Assembly (NCBI GenBank): GCA_002633005.1
Contig: NMRA01000131.1
Location: forward strand, 485,798-549,797
DNA length: 64,000 nt
Direction: 5' to 3'
Source: Phoronis australis
Taxonomy: Eukaryota; Phoronida; Phoronidae
Within the stretch, counting starts at the first letter, position 1, and every line of letters begins with the position of its first letter. The position numbers and the translations under genes were made by a program. Under the pieces are notes generated by a model that searched no databases, was not told the DNA's origin, and worked only from the letters and a program-made list of their open reading frames with translations. Positions 24,398 through 36,300 of this stretch are shown one piece after another.

Positions 24398-27300
24398 GTA
24401 TGTGATGGGATGTGATGCAGGGTACATCTGTGCATGTGGCGTGATATGACACAGGGTACATCTGTGCATGTGGAGTGATGTGACGTAGGGTATATCTGTA
24501 TGTGTGGAGTGATATGAGAGAGGGTATATATGTCTGTGTGGAGTGATATGAGAGAGGGTATATATGTCTATGTGGAGTGATATGAGAGAGGGTATATATG
24601 TCTGTGTGGAGTGATATGAGAGAGGGTATATATGTCTGTGTGGAGTGATATGAGAGAGGGTATATATGTCTGTGTGGAGTGATATGAGAGAGGGTATATA
24701 TGTCTGTGTGGAGTGATATGAGAGAGGGTATATCTGTATGTACGCATGTGGAAATTAGCTTAGTGTGTCCAGAATTTGATTCACTTTCTTTACCAGCATT
24801 CTGTTAGGTTCATGCCTGCCTTAAGTACATTCATTTGTTTTCTACTGAACTTTCCAAAATAGCCCAGAACCCATTCCTGATAAATAGGCCTGGGAATCTG
24901 TTTATTAAATTGAGTAAAAAAATCATGTTTTACCCCTACTTTTAATCGGTGTGAATGTATTTTATAAATTTATGTATTTGATAAATTTAACGTTTTACAA
25001 ATACAGAACTAAATCTTACTGAATGTACTGTTTGACTACTTCAGACAAGAGTTCCCAGCGGAGAGACTGTTTGAATACCAGTGGCCGCAAGATAAGTCAG
25101 GAGAGTTGTACATGATTCAGGAGCAAGTCAGTGAATACCTTAATGTGCTCTCATTCAAGAGGAAGTACCCAGGTTAGTAAAGTGGGTGTGGCCAATACAT
25201 GTCCTTCATTTCTATGGGTTGTGAGGGCACAAAAATATCCTTCACTTGAACCAGTTTTAAATTCTGGTGTGCAAAACGGATCTAGTTGACAAACGTGAAA
25301 TACAATTTCTTTCATTCACAGACATTTTACGGCATTAAAGCTCCGTGCAGTGTCGTATTTGAAAATCGCTGATATGGGGTGGAACCCTTTGTTTTCGTTT
25401 TGTTGTTTTTTACGGCAAGTTAGCATTCCTAAATACGATAAATCCAAATAAAGAATGGAGTTCAAAGGAACGATTCACTGCCTCTGATGAGTTGATCTAT
25501 TCCAGTTTAAAGTTTTCAGCTTGATCTCATCAATGCTGCATGGGACATTTCGATAAAGTTATCTGAATTACCTATCAGCTCTGCCTCTGTAATTTGATGA
25601 CATGAAGGATTCGATGAAGAATGTATTAAATTCTAATGCATTATCTCCTTCGACAAACACGTGAACTGTTGGCATTTGCCTACACTTTCTAACGCAGGGG
25701 TCCGATAGACCCACCTTACAAAATGTTTGAGGTCCATTTCAATTTTTTTGAGGTCTGTGTAAACAGTCCAGGAGTGTTTACAGCAACACAGAATGATGAG
25801 TTGAATATTTTGTAACTTTTATCATTGGAACATATGAGAAGAAACCTAAGAAATGAAACTGGTAGTTTTTATTCAGTCTTTAGTTTTATTGGTTACAACT
25901 TATCAAGACGCACTTATTATCTCAACATGCCTCTTTGACATCATTGTATCAAATGCGCACATAAATGCAACTGTAGGCGACAACTGCGCCATCTAGCTAC
26001 AGAATGCATTTCATTATGCCACGACTATATTCCCGTAAAATAGCTTGAGTTGTTATTTCACTTGAAAAAAGTAGCTTTTGTTTAATATTCTTTAGATCTC
26101 CAACGGCGCCCTCTAGAGTATGCTGAGCGCAACTTCCTGCGTGATCGTGGTATCGTCTCAGAAATGCAATGTGATTTGGGTCTGAATGCACTGAAAAGTG
26201 AAGAGGTTCATGAGCTCCTGTCTAAGGATTATCCTGTCAAGTACAAGGTGGGCACAGATTGGATGCATTTCTTGGTTTCTGCTTCCACCTGGAAATTGAA
26301 GTCTGTGAAGAAGACTTTCAATTATTGCCTTGACTATCTTTGCACAGCTTGGTGCATATTTGAAATTTACCATTAACGAACTAAGTTAAATACTAGCCTG
26401 CCTCAAACAGATTTTTTTTTAATTTTCCATATAAATATATTTCACTATCCTGATAGCTGTAGCAATGCTTTAGTAACACAAAAAAACATGATTTAAACAT
26501 TAAAAGACAGACCTGTCAAATAGTAGCTTTTCGCGCCATATTGCATCACCTCAAGGAAACGGAGAACAAGAGAACACACGATTAGTTTCGATCATTTGTC
26601 GTTTACTTACCAGTGTGAGCGGGTGCTGTACTAAACCTAACCATTCAATACACCTGACAATTTATGACTGTAGTGTGGTCGGAGTGGTGCTTTTAACTTA
26701 ATGTTTGAACTGATTTTACAGGTAAACTTCGAAGCTGCTATAAATCCATCTTAGTTCACTCATAGAAACCAACATTTGATTTAGACCACTCATCTCTATA
26801 ACCATTTCAGCATGTTCCTTACTCAGATGTGAAGGGATTTGGCTTGGAAAGACCTGACAGTTCCTTATTGCTTGCCTTCATGCTAGGAACATAAAAAGAT
26901 CCATTTGGACAATCTTTCTTCTTGAGCCTAGTCTCAAAGATTAATAAACTTTCAGTTCTTGCCCAGGCCAGAAGTAACCTCTGATCAGAGTAAGAAACAA
27001 ATTGGAACATGTTTTACACTGCTAAGCGTCACCTAGTGGCTATTTTTACTGTTTCAAGTCTGTTTTTTTTTGTTTTTTGGCATTTCCTTTGTAAGATCTT
27101 TATGAACTTAATAAGCAGATGTGATTGTTTGGAGATGGCAACATGACGACAAGTTTCAGTTTGAGAGATGATACCTTCTCATTTGTGGTTGGGTTCATTG
27201 TATTCTGTGCTATCTAATGGTAATTTTTTATGATACAAATAAACACCACTAGAAGCAGCACCGTTTGTAGTGCAGTCGTGAGTGCATTTCAACACTCGGA

Positions 27301-30300
27301 GTTGGTCTTGTTATGCTTTATTAATGTATAGTTAATACCAAGCTGAGGAGCTAGAGATCTTACTCAAGGGTCTAGCAGTGTTCCCCAGTGGGACTCGACT
27401 CCATGACCTTGAATAAAGGAAGTGATCACTTGTCCCATTGGGCCATATTGCCTGCTCCAAGTAAGTGACCTAAATCAAATTTAAGTGTTCTGAGGGAAGG
27501 CTGGTCTATAGCAGCTTTAAATTTCTCATTAATTCAAATTCCACAGTCACCTTTTGTTCATGAATTTGAGCACATTTGTTAACATTTGTTTACCAATTGT
27601 CTAATTGTCTTGTTACTGTCATCTTTCAGGAGTACGCCCATGTTCTTCACGAGAGAGAAAAAGAAAGAATTAAAGAAAAGTACAAAGAGTATGAAGCAGT
27701 AAGTTGTGTTCAATAACAACTGGAAATTCACTAGATGGTGTTAGTAAATCAAAGCTTTTACCTGTAAAAATGCAGGCAATCAGGTGGGAATCTTGCAAAC
27801 TAGCAAAACTATGCTCTTAGTGCTCCAGTGTGTTAAGATGGCAAAAGGAGGTAGTTTTATTCATTTGTGAAACCTTGGGAATATCGAGTTGCCCATTTTA
27901 TAGCAGTGCTTGTATGTGTGATGTATGTTTGTGTATTTATACACCTCCTATCTTTAGGCTGTATTGTGTTAGTGTCTCCAGCATCTCTCAGTTATTCTTG
28001 TATTTGTTCTACTTTCTGTATTAGCTTTTTGTATTTCTTTCTTCATTGTTTTTTAATAATTAGTTATGATTATTTAAATTAGCCTTCTAAATTTCCCGTG
28101 ACAAATCAATATCAATACTATTTGGGACTGACAGTCATTTGGCAGGGCTCACCTCAGGCTGTTAGTGTGACTTCTTTAGTTTTTAACACTTTCTACTGCT
28201 ATGCTTTAATGCTCCCGCCTCCCTTTTTCACCGTTTACATTTGGATTAGATAACTTTGTAATCTCCTGTGAAATGTTGATGAATTCCCTTTACAGAGCTT
28301 TTCAGAATAGTCAGATACGTCCTTTGAAATTCATTTTATTAAGACTAATAAAATCATTTCTCTCTTCAAAACATTGTCCTCGTCACTATGACAGCAGTAT
28401 GTAGACAAGTTAACTTTCAAGTGCAGGGGTGATTGCACACTGTTAAGCAATAGAATTGATTCTCGCTATAACAAAAGTATGAAACCACCCTTTAAAATTG
28501 TGGACTCATCTGTGCACTGAAGTCCAGTGAACCAGTCTAAGTGTAATCAGTGTTAAATATATCAATCCATATAATAGCTTAGCAGTGTGAACTTTGCCTC
28601 AGGTCAACGCTTGTGTTAATTTGCTCTGATTGATTTTATGGAATGTACGCTTGGTTTGTGGAAACTAAAATGTTTAGCCAACATCATTCATTACCTCCGA
28701 CTCTTTATTGACTGATACATTTTTGCATGCTGCTACGGAAAGCCCTTCGGTGCATTACATTTCGAAAACATGACATAATTTATCATCAATATTTGGCAAA
28801 ATTCAACTAATATGCAACAAATTTCACAATGTCTTTGAAACTATTATTTTAATTGTTATATCTAAGATGCACCTTTTGACTTCACAACAGCTCATAATTA
28901 CCTAGTAAGCATATTACGCAGGATCAAAATATGATTACTGCCAATATACTGCCAATATACTGCCAATATACTGCCAATATACTGCCAATATACTGCCAAT
29001 ATACTGCCAATATACTGCCAATATACTGCCAATATTGTGTGTGGAATGTCATTTTAACATTAATTCCTAATTTCGTATAGGCCTCTTTGTGTGTGTAGAA
29101 AATGAACATGATAATTGCTACAATTATTACAGTTATTATTGTTTATTATAATTGTTATTGATATTATTATTATTAGGGTTATCTTCTGCAATGCTCATAT
29201 TTTGTTTCAAATTCTTTTACGACAATATCTACTTTTTACCACCATGTGTATATTGACACTGGATGTAGTCTGTGGTATTATGTAGAAATACTAATATATG
29301 CTCGCATTTTGTACATTTCTAACTGAAGTGTCATAACTGGCACTTTAAGTATGCATAACAAACGGCGCAGGTCTCACTCTTCTTTTTTGAAGTTGTCTCA
29401 TGAATATATTCAGGTAAGACAACAAGCAGAGCATCTTTTCAGCAGAGGTAGACTATTGTTGACTGTACTGGGCCTGAACATGTTATTATTTAGTGCATTT
29501 GAGACCACTGTGTCACAGGTATTTCTGGTTTCAGCCTGTCATTGAGAAAAGCAAGTTAGAAGCGTTCAGAAAGAAAGCCATCAAAAGTGCCTCAGATTAC
29601 AACCGATTCTTCACAAGAGAAAGACTTGACCAGAGAATGGCTTACTTTGACCTGCAGACAATGGTGATTCCCAACACTTAAACTTGGCAGTCAAGTTATT
29701 GTTACTCAGTGAAAAACTTCAGTAGTAAATTGATTGTTGTCGGGGATTTACTGCCCTATTATGACGCGAGAGAATAGTAATTAGTTATGTGTTCTTCACA
29801 GGACTGGAATTAAACTTGTAAATATTGAACAAATCAAAACAAGTGTGTAAAAAATCTTAGTAAAGGCTGACTTGATTTCAACTACCAACAAGAACATCAA
29901 AGCCATCAGTGGTTCAAGAAATTGCTTCATAGTTTGTTGAGGTTTGCTAACCCTTAAATTGGTACATGCATGGAGTGCCTGTGACTTAATTTGTCAATTC
30001 AATGAGAAACAATTGAGAGTCAAATAAATGTAGTATTGTTTATAAACTTCAAAGCTCCTCAGTGAAGAATTCCAGATTGGCTGCTGAAGCGCACCGGCGT
30101 GCAGCTTTATGGGTAGTTGTTTGAATGTTACACAGAATAATGTTTTTCTGAAGACTGCCTATGAGAATTGTGCTAACAGGGTTACAAATTTATTCACATA
30201 GCTTTGGTCTCTTGTAGACGGTCCAGTTTCCTCGTGGGAAATACAAGGTGTTGAGCAAGGAAGAGACGGCAGTGAGTCGATACCCTGTGGCTCTGATACC

Positions 30301-33300
30301 AGGACAGTACCAGGACTATACTAAGAAGTATGCTTCACTTTGTTAAGATCAGTTAAAGTAACGCTAGTTCTGCTCTTTTATGAAAATTGCTTGAAATTTG
30401 CTGGGATTCTGAATTTCAACAAATTTTGCAGGATCAGCTGTGGGAAGTTTGTGAGCAGACCTTTGTTTACTCAATTAAAAATCCAAGCCAGATTGCTCTC
30501 GCCCAATGTCAGTGTTACAGCCTATGCTCTGACACTTAATTTATTGATATTATCAATCACAAAAATTTTAGATGTCTTCAAGGCTTGTCGTTGGAGGCTC
30601 CTGAACTTGCTGGGATTCTCTGTTTCCTGAGGACACAACATATTAGTTCAAATAAGAGTAAAAATATTCCGGCAAGATTTCTGAGATTCTGAAATACATG
30701 GTATCAATACTAATGGTTCTTACAGCTTATATAGTTTGTTAATAGTTTATAAATTCTAGTCTCTAGAATGAATTTAAAGTTTATCTTTGATGTAGCCGGG
30801 CTAAACAGACTTTGCATATTTTGTCACCTTGGGAACAAATGCCACCGCTAAATAACTCTCAATTCACACAATATAGCTTGTAGATCTCTCTATACATTGA
30901 TCTGTGTCACTGGCATGTAATAGCAATGCACTTTACCCTAATTTTCTTTTAGGCATACAGCTGAAGAACTAAAATACTTCCCTATTAACTCTGCCGTCTA
31001 CTGTCCACCCAAGCTGGTCGGGTCAGTTTATGCCAACCCTGATGAACCCGTAGTGGAGTCAGACCATGATGAGCCAGCCAATGTGCAGGTGATTTATACC
31101 GCTGACTGTACACATATTGTTATTGCATCTTCAGCTTGCTCTACATGACTCCTTAAATTTAGCAATTTGTGTTTAATAATACACATATATTTACTAGGTT
31201 GTCATGGCTGATTCGATATCTGCTAGTTGGCCAAAGGGCTCTCCACGTCTGAATAGACTAAGAACAAAACTGTTCACCTGTTTGGGGACATACATAAGAT
31301 AAGAGTTCCACACGACATGAATGCATGCATTTGTATTGATAAAACAATTTTCCCTTGTGCTGATTGATGCATTTATGCTAATAATCAATGCCAAGCGTGT
31401 ATTATCAATGCCAGTCTCTTGGTTTTAGCCAGTTTCAAGTTATTTGCAACTTGTTGTGTGTATCTTAATGTGTTGAATATTACTAATAATTATATATTTA
31501 TTCATGCAATGTACATAGAACACGTACACGTTGAAGTGCAGACATGTTTGGAACTCTACGGAGGCTAGTTGACTTGTGTTTAACTTGAACGTGCTTTCTC
31601 ATTTGACTTTGTCACCTTTAGGACCAAGATGAAAGTGATGACTTATCTAAATGACTGAAGGAAAGATAAGAACTTATTTTAACTTATGAGTCAGCCAATG
31701 AAGAGGGACCACTGAATATATGAACAGTAAATAAATAACACATGATAGTAAGCAGAACTGGGAAGCAGTATTCATTAGGGGCCTTCTAGCATCGTACCCA
31801 CCTCTGTGACACTCTGTGAGGCCTCTGTTATTAATGTGCCTTTTTCCATTTCAGGAGAAGACCGACTCTGACACAAGTAGCAGTCATAGTTCAGTGAGTG
31901 GTGATTCAGAATCTGAGTCAGCTGAAGAGGAACAGGTGTGTTGTGTTGTGTAACAAGGGTTCAGATCTTGTTGTGTCATAGAAAATGAAGAGACTTGAAG
32001 TGCTTTGTATCTTATATGAATCTGGGTGGACGAATGAAAAAAACTTTTATTCAATATATTACTAAATAGTATTAGGGTGGAATTCATGATATGCAAGTTT
32101 AAATGATTATGTGCCACTCACAATCCAAAGAAAGTTGTCTTCTCAATTTCGAAACTTTGTGCTCTAGCATAAAGAGAAACTTGGTGTGGTCTGTTTACTT
32201 CTTCTTTTTCCACATGATAAGACCACAAGAATCTGGCTTCATGACAGGTTTGTTGTATATCCTTTTGTAAAAGTTGTTGGTGGAACACGTTTTCTGGTTC
32301 TTGTGACAAGTTGTGTAAGTCTTAACAACACGGAAATAAAACTTATGTAGCAGAAATGTGCAATTTCTGTTCATTATGTGTTTCAGGCGGTGCCCAAGGT
32401 GTGTCACTATTGTCAGGGTAAAGACAAGAACAAAGACGGCAAGCGTGAAGATCTGGTGGAGTGCGCTGAGTGCGCCAGACATGGTAGGGCCTTGTGAACA
32501 GCACAGCCTGCTTGCAAACCACTCTGTGCTTGTTTCTGTTCAGTTTCTGAGTCCATTTGCAGCAGCCATGTTCACATGACATAGCTGAGACTCCTAGATA
32601 AAGGCATAAAGCAACATGTGTATCAGAAATAACATGTTAATGATAAGTTCACAAGCCTATTTACTTATTCAACCCTCAACACCATATGGTGTATATAGCT
32701 TTATCTCCTGGGTCAAGGCTGAGGAATGTCTACCCCTTGTAGTGAGGAAATTTCAGGCAAAACTAAGTCCGTAGTGCTGCTGTTAATTAAAACATTGCTC
32801 ACTCATTATGAAACTTTTATTTAACAAAATTTCAGGAATATGTGATAAATTTCCTTGATTCTATTGCATTTTTTATCCAAATTTGCTGTTGACAAAGGAT
32901 AGAATGACTATATTTAATTTCCAGAAAATGTCTGTGAAGTTTTCGTTAAAACATTTAACTCACAGTGGTTAACTTGTTCCAGCTTTGGGTTCACAGCATA
33001 CTCCGTTTCTGACCAAATGTGTATTTTTTGCCCAAATCTACAGGTCAGTGAACAAGTTGATTGAGTTGGAGAATATCTTTTAATTCCTCCTTTTCCCCAA
33101 ATATGTTCCAATTAATTGGTCAGAATATCCATGCAGGATCAAGCTGGCGTTAGCAACTGAGTATATTTATAGTTGAGAAATCGAAAACTAGTGACGGTGA
33201 ATAATATTTCCAATAATAGGACATGTTCTTCTCCAAATCTAATCAGTTCTAAGAAAGAAACAGGAGCCTCTAAGGAGAGGATTTTGTCATGAAAGCAGTG

Positions 33301-36300
33301 TTATGTAATACCACTCACTTAGGCTTTGATTCAGTGCAAGTTGAAATATAATGAATATGTTAATGAAATCTTTGCAACATTAACAGTCACTGCAATGTTA
33401 TGCTCTTCCTAGTTTTACCATGAAGTGGTTTTGAAGTCCAGAAATAGCAACCAATAGGCATTGAGTTGACAAATTATGCCTTAATACACAAAACTGGGAA
33501 TAGCCTGGACAAAGTAGTCTTATAGATTGTTGCCTTCTGTCTCCCATCAATGCAGCATGCGACTGAGGTGCAAAGTTTAAATAACACAGCCTGCGGTAGC
33601 TGACTCTGAATGCAAAAATAAATAACCATACCAGCTGTGAGCATTGGGGTCAAATGAGTTGAACGACACCCGTGGGCATTAGGGTCAATTGAGTTAAAGA
33701 ATTGGTGTACAGCATTTAAGTTGATAATTAAAGCGTGGAACAAGTTGATCTGGAACATTTTGCACTGCCTTATTTAGTGATGCAAAGCACTGATTTTGCA
33801 CGTTTCAGGTTAGAAACATATTTTGGTCATTTCATCTCCCATTCAAACACAGCAGTGTTGTGTGGCAAATATGACATACCAAGGGTTTAAGTAGTATTTT
33901 GTCTCCATTCTACAATATTAACAAATATTGGTTAAAATGGAAAGTTAAAGCAACTGACCACCTTCATTGCTATGGATAAAATTTCTGAAATAACATTTTA
34001 CAATTAATAGTAAAAAGTCATAATTGTGGAGTCGTGAAACTGTTAAAAAATACTTGATAATCACTGGCACTTTCAAGGAAGTCTCGATCATATAAATTGG
34101 GGGTGGGCGTTTAGCCGAGCATGGGCATTTGACCATGAAAATTAAGTAATTTTTCATGAAGATGTTAAGTCAAAAATGGTTTTTAGTGAGGACGAGTTCT
34201 TAATGAGTTGATGATAGTACTTGAAAAGTTAATTTAAACTTGATCACTGGTAATGAAAGTGATCAGTTACTTTAATGATCAACAGATGATGAAAGCATTG
34301 GTTCTTCACTTTGTTGATAACACCATAATCATGCTGACATATTCAACACAGTGTCAGCATATCATAAACCTCTTCGATTTACTCCAGTTCTCAACATTGC
34401 ATTTTCTTTCTGCAGGTCACCCCACCTGCTTTGAGCTTACTCAGGAGATGATACCTATGATCAAGACTTACCCGTGGCAATGTATGGATTGTAAGACATG
34501 TGTTGAGTGTACTGACCCTCATGACGAGGTAAGACTTGCCCCGGCAATGTATGGATTTTAAGACATGTGTTGAGTGTACTGACCCTCATGACGAGGTAAG
34601 ACTTGCCCCGGCAATGTATGGATTGTAAGACATGTGTTGAGTGTACTGACCCTCATGACGAGGTAAGACTTGCCCTAGCAATGTATGGATTGAAAAACAT
34701 TTTGTTGAGATCAGTGTACCGGCCCTCATGGTGTGGTGAGGTATACCTGTGGCAATGTATGGATTGTAAGGCATACATTGAGTGTCTTGACCCTCATGGT
34801 GTGGTAAGATATGTTATGCACTTAATATCATAATATAATACACCTCTGTATGTATATGAGTATGCATATATACATACACGTACATACAGATATGGTCAAC
34901 GTGTATATATGTTCATTTTGCATTCTAAGGAAGAAGAGATCATATTGCTGATAGTGTTTGACACTTACCTGTATAGTATTTGATGATTTGATTATAACAA
35001 GGACCAGAGGCCTAGCTACTGAATAAATATATGAAAGCGATCCGAGGAGCGAAAATTAACCAAAAAACCACGTTAGAGATGACCAGAAAAGACGATGACA
35101 GAGATGATGACGAAGATGACAGCTATGATGACGAAGATGACAGCTATGATGACGATGGTGGCGATGATGGACAATGCAAGTTATGATATCATTCATATGA
35201 CGAACGTAAAGGTCAGAAGTCACTGAGAAATAGGCTACAGTCTTGAGCAACACTTGGCGAAATTAACTGAAGAAAAGACGACGTCGGAGATGATGACGAA
35301 GATGACGGATATGATGATGGTGGTGGCGATGATGAACAATATCATAACATTCATATGACGAACTTAAATGTCATAAATCAATAATTAGAAATAGGCTACA
35401 GTCTAGTTCAATAGAAGCTAAACCAACATCAATGCAGCAAGAGCGCTCAACAAAGGAACAGCGTTATCAGAAAATCTCAAATAACTCGAAAAGTAGACGT
35501 CCTAGCGAAAAATGGAAAACATCTTCTGAAAGCCCATTCAAAATTCTATCTAAATTCAATTTGATAGTATCACACAATTCTGTAAATTTTTAGAAAAAAA
35601 TGAAATTTTGCATTTTTTTTTAAGAAATTCGAAGTCAAATAACTCGAAAACGGTAAGTCTGAGAAAAAAATTGTTACAGTTCATTTGATAAAATATACTT
35701 TAGAGAATCCACATGCAAAATTTCACGTCATTTCCTCTTCCCGTTAAAATAGCACCCCATCACAACTGAAAAAAGGTCAACATGCGCCGGATCCGCCCTC
35801 TTGAGAGCAACTTCCGGTTTTTTGGATTTGTATAAAAGCATGTCATAAGAAACTAATATCTGCAAAAATTCGAAGGAATTGGCCAATAATGCGCCCTCTA
35901 CAGGAGAAAACGTTTTTTTCCTGAAATCGAGGTGCGCATGCGCGAGTACCAATATTTCCGCCATCTTTAAACGGAAGTGAACAATTTCTGGTATACATGT
36001 AGTGCACATCTGGTCTAATAATTGTGCTGATTGTCAGCCCTGTACGTAAAAAAATTGTAGCCTCCAGAGGCTTTTGAATCTTAAAATGAAAACAAAATGG
36101 CCGCCACAGCCGCCATCTTGGATCCGATTATGATGAAAAACAATAGGCTTCCAGTACTTCCGAAAGTACGTGCTGTGTGTAAATTTCGTGATGATCCGAC
36201 GAAAATTGTGACCTGTATCGTGCGAACAAACAAAAAAAACTTGATAGATGAGCAACATACTTGGCGAAATTTATTTCCAGCATCTTTTTGAATGAGCTAG

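Noticed and set aside
29351-29545. Possible extra PHF10 exon before exon 6
   Set aside because: A CAG|GTAAGA donor is present, but both tested acceptors give stops in the required phase, and exons 5 and 6 already join in frame.
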